Part shown: piece after piece, positions 1 to 7,730 of the stretch | Position numbering within the stretch: position 1 is the stretch's first letter | How the letters are laid out: each line of letters opens with the position of its first letter | Assembly (NCBI GenBank): GCA_934597345.1 | Contig: CAKTRJ010000034.1 | Coordinates: 1 to 22,099, forward strand | Direction of reading: 5' to 3' | From: an uncultured Oscillospiraceae bacterium | GTDB taxonomy: Bacteria; Bacillota; Clostridia; Oscillospirales; Oscillospiraceae | DNA: 22,099 nt | Notes under the pieces: generated by a model | Seen by the model: the letters and a program-made list of their open reading frames with translations, nothing else | Database searches by the model: none | Told to the model about the DNA's origin: nothing | Made by a program: the position numbers and the translations under genes

Positions 1-2808
1 GTGATCGTGGCCATGGGCTCCATCTGCGACGTGGCCGAGGAGGTCATCGACTACCTGAACGCCCACGGCGAGAAGGTCGGTCTGGTGAAGGTCCGCCTGT
101 TCCGTCCTTTCGCGCCCGAGAAGCTGATCGAGGCCATCCCCGCCACCTGCAAGAAGATCGCCGTTCTGGATCGCACCAAGGAGCCCGGCTCCCAGGGCGA
201 GCCTCTGTATCAGGATGTTGTCACCGCTCTGGCCAACGCCGGCAGGAACGACATCACCGTCATCGGCGGCCGTTACGGTCTAGGCAGCAAGGATACGCCT
301 CCCGCCTCCGTGTTCGCCGTTTACACCGAGCTGGCCAAGGCCGAGATGAAGCGCCAGTTCACCATCGGCATCGTGGACGATGTGACCAACATGTCCCTGC
401 CTGAGGATCCCAACTGTCCCAACACCGCCGCGGAAGGCACCATCGAGTGCAAGTTCTGGGGTCTGGGCGGCGACGGTACCGTGGGCGCCAACAAGAACTC
501 CATCAAGATCATCGGCGACCATACCGACAAGTATGTTCAGGCGTACTTCCAGTATGACTCCAAGAAGACCGGCGGCGTGACCATCAGCCACCTGCGCTTC
601 GGCGACAAGCCCATCCGTTCCCCCTACTATATCAACAAGGCTGACTTCGTGGCCTGCCACAACCCCAGCTATGTGACCAAGGGCTTCAAGATGGTGCAGG
701 ATGTCAAGCCCGGCGGTGTCTACATGATCAACTGCCAGTGGGACTTCGACGAGCTGAACCACCACATGGACGCCGCGTCCAAGCGCTATATTGCCCAGAA
801 CAACATCCAGCTGTATACCATCGACGCCATTGACCTGGCCATCGAGATCGGTATGGGCAAGCGCAACAACACCATCCTCCAGTCCGCGTTCTTCTCTCTG
901 GCCAAGGTCATGCCCGAGGAAGAGGCCATCACCTACATGAAGGAGAAGGCCAAGGCCTCCTACCTGAAGAAGGGCCAGGACATCGTGGACATGAACTACA
1001 AGGCCATCGATCTGGGCGCCACCGCCTATAAGAAGATCGATGTTCCCGCCGAGTGGGCCAACGCTGTGGACACCAAGGAGCCCAAGCAGCTGCACGGCAA
1101 GCCCGAGCTGGTGAAGATGGTCAAGGAGATCCTGGAACCCGTGGGCAAGATGGACGGCGACAGCCTGCCCGTTTCCGCCTTCGTGGATCATGTGGACGGC
1201 CAGTTCGAGCTGGGCGCTGCCGCTTATGAGAAGCGCGGTGTGGCCGTGTCTGTCCCCACCTGGGACGCCGCCAAGTGCATCCAGTGCAACCAGTGCGCCT
1301 ATGTCTGCCCCCACGCCACCATCCGTCCCTTCGCGCTGACCGCCGACGAGGCCGCCAAGGCTCCCGCGGCTGCCAAGATCGTGGACGTCAAGGCCGGCAA
1401 GGGCAAGGGCGTGTATCAGTTCACCATGGCCGTCAGTCCTCTGGACTGCATGGGCTGCGGCGTCTGCATCGGCGCCTGCCCCGTCAACGCGCTGACCATG
1501 GTGGCCCAGGAGGGTGAGCTTGCCCAGCAGGATGTGTTCGACTACTGCGTGGCCGAGGTCGCCGAGAAGAAGGATATGCAGGACAACACCGTCAAGGGCA
1601 GCCAGTTCAAGCAGCCCATGCTGGAGTTCTCCGGCTCCTGCGCCGGCTGCGCCGAGACCAGCTATGCCCGTCTCGTCACCCAGCTGTTCGGCGACCATAT
1701 GTATATCTCCAACGCCACCGGCTGCTCCTCCATCTGGGGCGGTCCTGCGGCTACCTCCCCCTACTGCACCAACAAGGAGGGCCACGGCCCCGCATGGTGC
1801 AACTCCCTGTTCGAGGACAACGCGGAGCACGGCCTGGGCATGTTCGTGGGCCAGAATAAGATCCGCGAGGATCTGGCCGACAAGACCCGTCAGCTCATCG
1901 CCGTGGAGTGGGCGCGTCCCGAGCTGAAGGCCGCCGCGCAGGCGTGGCTGGATACCTTGGATGACGGCACGGCCAACGCCGAGCCCGCCAAGGCCTATAT
2001 CAAGGCCCTGGAGGAGAGCGTCTGCACCGTGGAGGAGCTGGCCGCCGTGCCTCAGTTTGCCGAGCACGCCGCTGAGCTGAAGGCCAAGGGCACTCTGCTG
2101 TGCGACTGCGAGGCCTGCACGCTGGCTGCCGACATCCTCAGCAAGAAGGAATACCTGGCCAAGAAGTCCATGTGGATCTTCGGCGGCGACGGCTGGGCCT
2201 ACGACATCGGCTACGGCGGACTGGATCACGTCATCGCCTCCAAGCAGGATGTGAACATCTTCGTGTTCGATACCGAGGTGTACTCCAACACCGGCGGACA
2301 GGCGTCCAAGGCCTCCAACATCGGTCAGGTGGCACAGTTTGCCGCCGCCGGCAAGGAGGTCAAGAAGAAGAGCCTTTCCGAGATCGCCATGCAGTACGGC
2401 TACGTCTACGTGGCACAGGTGGCCATGGGCGCTAACCCTGCCCAGACCATCAAGGCCATCACCGAGGCCGAGGCCTATCACGGCCCGTCCCTGATCATCG
2501 GCTACAGCCCCTGCGAGATGCACTCCATCAAGGGCGGCATGATGAACTGCCAGAAGGAAATGAAGAAGGCCGTGGACTGCGGTTACTGGAACCTGTTCCG
2601 CTACAACCCCGAGGGCGAGAAGAAGTTCACCCTGGACTCCAAGGCGCCCGCCGGCGGCTATCAGGACTTCCTGATGAACGAGGCCCGCTACTCCCGCCTG
2701 ACCCGCGAGTTCCCCGAGCGCGCAGAAGTCCTCTTCAAGCGCAACGAGGACGAGGCCAAGGCCCGTTACGAGCACCTGCTGAAACTCATCGAGATGTACG
2801 ACAAATAA
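1..2808 (+). CDS. nifJ: Pyruvate:ferredoxin (flavodoxin) oxidoreductase, 5'-truncated by window edge
   Basis: This enzyme oxidatively decarboxylates pyruvate to acetyl-CoA and CO2 and passes the electrons to ferredoxin or flavodoxin in the cytoplasm; it is the central pyruvate-using enzyme of anaerobes. The 935 visible residues lack roughly the first 240 of the usual ~1170-1190, and the GTG at position 1 is an internal Val codon, not a start. Visible in order: a two-[4Fe-4S] ferredoxin domain with CIQCNQCAYVCP from residue 426 and CMGCGVCIGACP from residue 483; the proximal-cluster motif SGSCAGCAE (Cys547, Cys550), with further cysteines in ATGCSS and CEAC; and the thiamine-diphosphate motif GGDGWAYDIGYGGLDHV followed by VYSNTGGQ. 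The frame is intact to the TAA, which is followed 10 bases later by a strong terminator. It belongs to a transcription unit entering from the left. The identification is certain at family level. Confidence 0.97.
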   Translation: MIVAMGSICDVAEEVIDYLNAHGEKVGLVKVRLFRPFAPEKLIEAIPATCKKIAVLDRTKEPGSQGEPLYQDVVTALANAGRNDITVIGGRYGLGSKDTPPASVFAVYTELAKAEMKRQFTIGIVDDVTNMSLPEDPNCPNTAAEGTIECKFWGLGGDGTVGANKNSIKIIGDHTDKYVQAYFQYDSKKTGGVTISHLRFGDKPIRSPYYINKADFVACHNPSYVTKGFKMVQDVKPGGVYMINCQWDFDELNHHMDAASKRYIAQNNIQLYTIDAIDLAIEIGMGKRNNTILQSAFFSLAKVMPEEEAITYMKEKAKASYLKKGQDIVDMNYKAIDLGATAYKKIDVPAEWANAVDTKEPKQLHGKPELVKMVKEILEPVGKMDGDSLPVSAFVDHVDGQFELGAAAYEKRGVAVSVPTWDAAKCIQCNQCAYVCPHATIRPFALTADEAAKAPAAAKIVDVKAGKGKGVYQFTMAVSPLDCMGCGVCIGACPVNALTMVAQEGELAQQDVFDYCVAEVAEKKDMQDNTVKGSQFKQPMLEFSGSCAGCAETSYARLVTQLFGDHMYISNATGCSSIWGGPAATSPYCTNKEGHGPAWCNSLFEDNAEHGLGMFVGQNKIREDLADKTRQLIAVEWARPELKAAAQAWLDTLDDGTANAEPAKAYIKALEESVCTVEELAAVPQFAEHAAELKAKGTLLCDCEACTLAADILSKKEYLAKKSMWIFGGDGWAYDIGYGGLDHVIASKQDVNIFVFDTEVYSNTGGQASKASNIGQVAQFAAAGKEVKKKSLSEIAMQYGYVYVAQVAMGANPAQTIKAITEAEAYHGPSLIIGYSPCEMHSIKGGMMNCQKEMKKAVDCGYWNLFRYNPEGEKKFTLDSKAPAGGYQDFLMNEARYSRLTREFPERAEVLFKRNEDEAKARYEHLLKLIEMYDK

Positions 2809-2818
2809 GCGTCAAGCT

Positions 2819-2859
2819 TAAAAAAGAGGTGTGCCGCTGTGCGGCACACCTCTTTTTTA
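2819..2859. terminator. Bidirectional intrinsic terminator between nifJ and the ROK-like gene
   Basis: A perfect 19-bp inverted repeat (2819-2837 with 2841-2859) surrounds a 3-base loop. The arms carry A6 on one side and T6 on the other, so the structure works as a GC-rich hairpin with a U-tract in either direction. It starts 10 bases after the nifJ stop and would also stop transcription arriving from the convergent ROK-like gene. Confidence 0.93.
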
Positions 2860-2904
2860 TCATGCCGCCGCGCGGCATATATGAATTCTGATCTTTTTCA
2901 CCGG

Positions 2905-2937
2905 GAAAAGCCTGCCGCGAAATGCGACAGGCTTTTC
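2905..2937 (-). terminator. Hairpin directly after the ROK-like gene stop codon
   Basis: The 10-base arms GAAAAGCCTG (2905-2914) and CAGGCTTTTC (2928-2937) are perfectly complementary, and the stem extends inward after one mismatch. The stem abuts the TAA of the minus-strand ROK-like gene. The T-run lies inside the 3' arm and not after it, so alone it may be a weak terminator; the stronger bidirectional hairpin lies just beyond. Confidence 0.6.
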
Positions 2938-4632
2938 TTATATGGCCGCGTAGTACATGGCGCCCACGGCCTGCCCGAACTGGGCCACCGTCACGCCGTG
3001 CTCCGGCAGCTGCCGCATCAGGGGCGTACACATAAGATCTTCGTCCGCCGCCTCCAGCCGGAGGTCGGGCACGATCTCCCGACAGCCCTCCTGCAACAGC
3101 CGGAAGCAGGCTGGGTGCTTCACAAACCGGCCAAACAGATACCGGGTATCCGTCCGGAGCTGCATCAGCCACCGCATCTCCCGGCTGATCTGGCCCACGT
3201 TCCGGCCGATCTGGCGGAACACGGACTGGGCCGCTGGATTTCCCTCCGCCGCCTGCTCCATCAGGTGGGCAAGGCAGGGCTTGCGCATGTCCTCCGGGGT
3301 CTGGCGGATGGCGAGGACGCCGTCCCGCTCCTCGGTGAAGCCCTCCAGCAGCGCCGGATCGGCGTCATAGGCCAGCCGGAAGGCCGCCGCCTGTCCCAGA
3401 TACCGCCGCGCGCCCGGCAGACCGGAGTTCTCGTTGCGGGTAGAGCGCAGATCTTCCGGCGGCAGCGCCCGCTGGGGGAAGCCGCCCAGATCCAGCAGGA
3501 AGTCGTACAGCTCCATCGGCATCTCCGGGATGCTGCCGTCGCTGTCCAGATAGCCCACGCCGAAATCGGTACCCAGCGCGTGGGCGATGACGCCGCCGGA
3601 AAAGTCCGGCTCGCCGCCGCTGAAGGCCAGCTCCGCCGCCGCCGTAAAGGCGGCGATGTGGCCATCGTTGGTCATGTGGATGGCCGCGCCGTCCCGGCAA
3701 AGGGGCCGCAGCAGTTCCACAAGGCCGCCCAGTCTGGCGAAGGCCATTTCATAGTCGATGGCGGGATTCTCCCGCATGCCCTTGGTCTTGGGGCTTTCGC
3801 CGCCCACGATCCGGTCGCGGATCACCACGTCCGGAAAGCTGACGCCCAGCACGTCCAGCGGTACGCTGGCGCTTTGGGCCACGGCGCGGGCCATTTCCCC
3901 GTCACTGGCGTCCTTGTCCAGCGCCGCCTGAAGCGCCGGGGTCATCCCCGCGGCGCAGCAAGCCATCAGACGCACCAGCAGCACGATGGGGCCGGTGATC
4001 CCCTCAGCCACCGGACTGGCGGCGGGGTTCCAGTCGTATTCCTTCACGCACACCAGACGGCCGTCCACCGCCACCGCCGCCTTGATGTCGGTGCCGCCGA
4101 TGTCGATGCCGCAGCATACGCCGCTGCCGCACCGCTCCACCGATCTCCGCAGCCGAGGCAGCAGATCGCCGCCATGGGGCGGCTCCGGCGCGGCAGGAAC
4201 GTAGGTGCTCCGGTCACGGACGGCGAAGGAGAACGTCCCGCCGCCGAAGGCCCGGCACAGACGGTCGGCAATGTTGATCACCTTGCCATAGCCGCTGCGG
4301 ACGGGTTTGCTGACCTGAAAGATGTCATTCAATTCGCCCAGCAGGGCCACAGCCTCCGTCTCCCGCAAGTCCAGATAAAAGGCCAGCTCCCGGCCGCTGA
4401 GGGCGGACAGGGTGTTGAACACGCAGGCGGTGACATACTGCGCCGCGAACTGCCGCTGCTCCGCGCCCTCCCACCGGGGGATAGGCAGGGAGAAGTCCCG
4501 CCGTGTGCCGTCCGTCAGCGTCAGCTGCATGGTGACGGCCACATGATCCGGCAGCGCTTCGCAGTCCCGGCGCACGTCGCTGAGCCAGACGCTTTGGCCG
4601 GACGTAGCCTGCTGCAACCATTGAGAAAGCAT
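2938..4632 (-). CDS. Large ROK-like (sugar kinase/actin-fold) protein with unusual N-terminal extension
   Basis: A 564-residue cytoplasmic protein with an actin-like ATPase fold of the ROK type. The phosphate-1 motif DIGGTDIK is at residues 177-184, and a later glycine-rich stretch (HALGTDFGVGYLDSDG) resembles the second phosphate-binding region. ROK kinases and repressors are usually 300-400 residues. Here about 170 residues precede the ATPase motif and I recognise no domain in them; no helix-turn-helix is evident. The Cys-rich zinc motif of classical ROK glucokinases (CxCGxxGC) is not visible, so substrate and even kinase activity are uncertain. The start is fixed by AGGAGG (4640-4645) 7 bases upstream of the ATG. 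The gene is preceded almost immediately by a terminator-like hairpin and lies downstream of an ABC importer on the same strand, so it may be transcribed by read-through from it. The ROK-like fold is fairly sure; the function is not. Confidence 0.75.
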   Translation of the reverse strand: MLSQWLQQATSGQSVWLSDVRRDCEALPDHVAVTMQLTLTDGTRRDFSLPIPRWEGAEQRQFAAQYVTACVFNTLSALSGRELAFYLDLRETEAVALLGELNDIFQVSKPVRSGYGKVINIADRLCRAFGGGTFSFAVRDRSTYVPAAPEPPHGGDLLPRLRRSVERCGSGVCCGIDIGGTDIKAAVAVDGRLVCVKEYDWNPAASPVAEGITGPIVLLVRLMACCAAGMTPALQAALDKDASDGEMARAVAQSASVPLDVLGVSFPDVVIRDRIVGGESPKTKGMRENPAIDYEMAFARLGGLVELLRPLCRDGAAIHMTNDGHIAAFTAAAELAFSGGEPDFSGGVIAHALGTDFGVGYLDSDGSIPEMPMELYDFLLDLGGFPQRALPPEDLRSTRNENSGLPGARRYLGQAAAFRLAYDADPALLEGFTEERDGVLAIRQTPEDMRKPCLAHLMEQAAEGNPAAQSVFRQIGRNVGQISREMRWLMQLRTDTRYLFGRFVKHPACFRLLQEGCREIVPDLRLEAADEDLMCTPLMRQLPEHGVTVAQFGQAVGAMYYAAI

Positions 4633-4645
4633 AAAAGTTCCTCCT

Positions 4646-4676
4646 GAAAAAGAGCGCCGCCGGAATGGCGGCGCTC
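4646..4676 (-). terminator. Intrinsic terminator/attenuator between the ABC importer operon and the ROK-like gene
   Basis: On the minus strand a perfect 10-bp GC-rich stem (4667-4676 with 4652-4661, 5-base loop) is followed by TTTTT (4647-4651). The AGGAGG of the ROK-like gene begins one base after the U-tract. It can end the ABC importer transcript. Because it lies in the 5' untranslated region of the next gene, it could equally limit read-through into that gene. Confidence 0.8.
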
Positions 4677-4692
4677 CGGGATATAGATGGCG

Positions 4693-4797
4693 TTGTCATT
4701 GCGAGGAGGGCGTAAGCCCGACGCGGCAATCCGCTTTCCTCAATAAATGAGAAATACGGATTCCCACGCCAGTGTGAGCACTGGCTCGGAATGACAA
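4693..4797. repeat. MITE-like palindromic interspersed repeat, copy 1
   Basis: The 8-base terminal inverted repeats TTGTCATT and AATGACAA bound an element made of two hairpin modules. Each module has conserved outer sequence (GTCATT[G/C]CGAG outside, GG[C/G]AATCCG inside) around a variable short stem: GGGC/GCCC on the left and CCAGTG/CACTGG on the right. The right half matches copy 2 at 14621-14743 nearly base for base. It encodes no protein. It lies 3' of the ABC importer genes and upstream of the ROK-like gene. Repeats with this GTCATTGCGAG...GGCAATC signature are known from many bacterial genomes. Confidence 0.85.
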
Positions 4798-4811
4798 GAT
4801 TTCATGCCAGC

Positions 4812-5888
4812 TTACAAGACGTGTACCTCCTCCGGGTCAAATACCAGACGGCATTCCTCGCCCACCTGATAGATGCGCTTGTTCTTGGGGTTGTGCTCCG
4901 CAAGCTTCACCAGCGTATTGCCCACCATCACATGGTAGTTCTGATAGCTGCCCATGAAGCAGGACACGATCACCTTGCAGGGCAGGCCGCCCTCATCCGC
5001 CAGATGGCCGGACTCGGGACGCAGCACCACCGTATAGGTCTCGCCCTCCTTCAGGTCGCCGCGGCCTGCCACGGCCATCTCGTGCCCCTCGATGTTCAGC
5101 GTGGCGTGGGTGCCGCTATGGCCGGTCATGACGCCCTTCAGGAAGTTGGCCTCGCCGATGAAGTCCGCCACGAACTCGTTGACCGGGTGGTAGTAAATTT
5201 CCTGGGGGCTGCCCATCTGCTCCACCACGCCGTTCTTCATGATGATGATGTTGTCGGAGAGGGCCATGGCCTCGGACTGGTCGTGGGTGACGTAGATGGC
5301 GGTGATGCCCACCTCCTGCTGGATGCGGCGGATCTCGGTACGCATGGAGACGCGGAGCTTGGCGTCCAGGTTGGACAAAGGCTCGTCGAACAGCAGGACG
5401 GACGGCTCGATGACCAGCGCGCGGGCCAGCGCCACACGCTGCTGCTGGCCGCCGGACAGCTGGTTGGTCATGCGGCCCTCCATGCCGGTCAGCTCCACCA
5501 GATCCAGGATCTTCATGACCCGTTCCTTGATCTCCTCCTTGGGCACCTTGCGCAGCTTCAGGCCGTAGGCCACGTTGTCGAATACGTTGTAGTGGGGCAG
5601 CAGCGCGTAGCTCTGGAACACCATGGCGGTATCGCGCTTGTTGGGGGTCAGGGCGTTGATGGCCTCGTCGCCCAGATAGATCTCGCCCTCGTCGGGGCTT
5701 TCAAAGCCGGCGATCATGCGCAGGGTGGTGGTCTTGCCGCAGCCGGAGGGGCCCAGCAGCGTCACAAAGCTGCCCGGCTCGATGGTCAGGGAGGTATCCT
5801 TCACCGCGTAGAAATCCTTGCCGGTCTTAGGGTCCTGATAGATCTTGGAGATATGCTCCAAGCGGACGCCTTTCTTCACTTTATCCAT
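4812..5888 (-). CDS. ABC transporter ATP-binding protein (AfuC/FbpC/PotA type)
   Basis: This is the ATPase that drives the importer encoded just upstream. Its 358 residues carry Walker A GPSGCGKT (46-53), a Q-loop at FQSYAL (91-96), the ABC signature LSGGQQQR (144-151), Walker B VLLFDEP (164-170), the D-loop SNLD and the H-loop histidine (202). A C-terminal TOBE-like region of about 110 residues follows, as in the iron, polyamine and phosphosugar/phosphonate importers. The ATG follows the permease stop codon directly (TAA-ATG), and an AGGAGG inside the end of the permease gene supplies the SD, implying translational coupling. The ATPase alone does not tell the substrate; the binding protein of the operon points to an AfuA-like ligand. 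Confidence 0.93.
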   Translation of the reverse strand: MDKVKKGVRLEHISKIYQDPKTGKDFYAVKDTSLTIEPGSFVTLLGPSGCGKTTTLRMIAGFESPDEGEIYLGDEAINALTPNKRDTAMVFQSYALLPHYNVFDNVAYGLKLRKVPKEEIKERVMKILDLVELTGMEGRMTNQLSGGQQQRVALARALVIEPSVLLFDEPLSNLDAKLRVSMRTEIRRIQQEVGITAIYVTHDQSEAMALSDNIIIMKNGVVEQMGSPQEIYYHPVNEFVADFIGEANFLKGVMTGHSGTHATLNIEGHEMAVAGRGDLKEGETYTVVLRPESGHLADEGGLPCKVIVSCFMGSYQNYHVMVGNTLVKLAEHNPKNKRIYQVGEECRLVFDPEEVHVL

Positions 5889-7601
5889 TTATTTGCCCTC
5901 CTTGAGCTTTCTGCTGGTGCCGAAGTACTTCATGAACAGGTTCATCAGCAGCACCGCGCCGTAGGTGATGACGATCAGGATGGTGGCGAAGGCGCAGGCC
6001 AGACTGTACGAGCCCTTTTCGGCAAATTCGTTGATCTGCACGGTGATCAGCAGGAACTGCGGCGTCACCAGCAGGATGATGGCGGAGATAGCGGTGATGC
6101 TGCGGACGAAGGCCGTCACCAGACCGCTGAGGAAGGAATCCTTGATCAGCGGCAGCGTCACGGTCATGAACACCTTGAAGCTGTCCGCGCCCATGTCATA
6201 GGCGGATTCCTCAATGGATTTGTCGATCTGCCGCAGGGCGGAGATACCGCTTCGCGTGCCGGTGGGCAGCGAACGCACCACGAACACGATGATCAGGATC
6301 AGGCCCGTGCCGTACAGGCCCTGCAAAAAGCCGGTGCCGAACACGCCGCTGGAGAAGCCGCGGATATAGCCCACGCCCAGCACCGTGCCGGGCACGGCCA
6401 TGGCCAGCATGGACACCGCCTCGATAAAGCCCTTGGACTTGAATTTCCGCTTCACCACCAGATAGGAGATGATCATGCTCAGCAGCGCCGTGATGGGTGC
6501 GGAGATCAGGCTCAGCACGAAGGAATCCCGGAAGGCCTGGAATCCGTGGTAGCGGGTGAACACCAGCTGGAACCACTTGCCGGTCAGCGGGAAGAACTTG
6601 AAGCCCCAGGTGGGGAAGAACGCGCCGATGGGCACGCACAGATACATGATGATGACGAAGCTGGCGGCCAGCGCGCACAGAACGGTCAGCGGGATCTTGA
6701 CGCTCTTGTCCTCGATCAGCATGCGGGCGCGGGACGCCTTACCGGTGAGGGTGGCGGCGGTTTTGCGCTCCAGATAGTACTTCTGCACGATGAACATGGC
6801 CAGCGTGATGCACAGCAGCACCACGGCCATAGCCGCCGCGCCGGGCTTATCGTAGGAGCCGGTGATCTGCAAATAAATCGTGGTGGCCAGCGTGTCGTAG
6901 GAGCCGCCGATGATCATGGGGTTGGCGAAGTCGGCGATGGACTCGATGAACGTCACCAGAAATGCGTTGCCCAGACCCGGCAGCATCAGCGGCAGGGTCA
7001 CGCTGGTGAACACCTTCCAGCGGGTCGCGCCCATATCCCGGGCGGCCTCCTCCAGCGAGGGGTCGATGTTCTTCAGCAGGCCCTTCAGCATCATGTAGCA
7101 CACGGGGAAGAAGGTCAGCGTCTGGACGATGACGATGCCCCAGAATCCATACACGCTGTTGTCATAGATGCCCAGCAGGAAGCGGGTGATGATGCCCGCC
7201 TTGCCGAACAGCATGATCATGGAAAGGGACAGCACGAAGGGAGGGGAGACCACCGGCAGCATGGAAACCACCTTGAACAGGCCGCCCACGAACTTGCCCA
7301 TGCGGACATAGACCTCCACATAGGCGAACAGCAATCCGATCAGCGCGGAGAGGATGCCCACCAGAAAGCCCACCTTCAGCGTGTTGGTGATGGCCTTGGT
7401 AAAGGTCGGCATGGCGAAAATGCGCTGGAAGATGGACACGCCGAAGGTGCCGTCTCCCACAAAACTATCCACCAGCAGGATGGCCAGCGGGTAGAGGATA
7501 AACAAAGTCAGAAATGTGATCAGCACGACGATGGTGGTCACCATGATGGGATCGGCCATCAGCTTTTTCCGGTCCAGCGCCGCGCTTTGGGTCCTTGCCA
7601 T
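5889..7601 (-). CDS. ABC transporter permease, two fused permease domains (AfuB/FbpB type)
   Basis: An inner-membrane channel subunit of 570 residues in which two six-helix permease units are fused in one chain, as in FbpB/AfuB-type importers. Each half has its own EAA loop for docking the ATPase: EEAARDMGATRWKVF near 184-198 and EESAYDMGADSFKVF near 464-478, both followed by VTLPL. Hydrophobic segments include residues 21-45, 78-95, 305-325, 365-383 and 540-558. I place the start at the ATG preceded by AAAGGAG; the frame stays open 24 codons further upstream, but no SD supports a start there and those residues look untranslated. The gene lies between the binding-protein gene (with a hairpin between them) and the ATPase gene, which starts directly after its stop. 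Confidence 0.92.
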   Translation of the reverse strand: MARTQSAALDRKKLMADPIMVTTIVVLITFLTLFILYPLAILLVDSFVGDGTFGVSIFQRIFAMPTFTKAITNTLKVGFLVGILSALIGLLFAYVEVYVRMGKFVGGLFKVVSMLPVVSPPFVLSLSMIMLFGKAGIITRFLLGIYDNSVYGFWGIVIVQTLTFFPVCYMMLKGLLKNIDPSLEEAARDMGATRWKVFTSVTLPLMLPGLGNAFLVTFIESIADFANPMIIGGSYDTLATTIYLQITGSYDKPGAAAMAVVLLCITLAMFIVQKYYLERKTAATLTGKASRARMLIEDKSVKIPLTVLCALAASFVIIMYLCVPIGAFFPTWGFKFFPLTGKWFQLVFTRYHGFQAFRDSFVLSLISAPITALLSMIISYLVVKRKFKSKGFIEAVSMLAMAVPGTVLGVGYIRGFSSGVFGTGFLQGLYGTGLILIIVFVVRSLPTGTRSGISALRQIDKSIEESAYDMGADSFKVFMTVTLPLIKDSFLSGLVTAFVRSITAISAIILLVTPQFLLITVQINEFAEKGSYSLACAFATILIVITYGAVLLMNLFMKYFGTSRKLKEGK

Positions 7602-7655
7602 AGACAGCTCCTTTCTCATCCCGAAAGGAATGGTAGGTTCAGATTCAAATGAGTA

Positions 7656-7687
7656 GAAAAGGGGCGGCGGCATAAGCCGCCGCCCCT
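7656..7687 (-). terminator. Intercistronic GC-rich hairpin after the binding-protein gene
   Basis: A 12-bp perfect stem with an ATAA loop is followed on the minus strand by TTTTCT. It sits between the binding-protein stop (7731) and the permease SD. In binding-protein importers such hairpins commonly act as partial terminators or 3'-end stabilisers, so that the binding protein is made in excess over the membrane parts. That role is inferred here. Confidence 0.7.
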
Positions 7688-7730
7688 CAGAGGTTGTTGG
7701 ATAATAAAACCGTTATGTACTGTTGTCAGA

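Noticed and set aside
280..2775. 831-codon open frame on the minus strand opposite nifJ
   Set aside because: Shadow of a GC-rich gene: low-complexity Leu/Gly/His/Val protein without motifs, while the plus strand is unmistakable PFOR.
2839..4647. 602-codon plus-strand frame opposite the ROK-like gene
   Set aside because: Starts inside a terminator, is Arg/His/Gln-rich without motifs, and the minus frame has SD, start and ATPase motifs.
4791..7652. 953-codon plus-strand frame across the ABC importer genes
   Set aside because: His/Gln/Ala/Gly-rich composition typical of antisense frames; minus-strand genes carry all ABC motifs and SD sites.
5889..7673. Longer permease start at 7673
   Set aside because: The 24 extra codons lie between an intercistronic hairpin and the SD; AAAGGAG precedes the ATG at 7601 instead.
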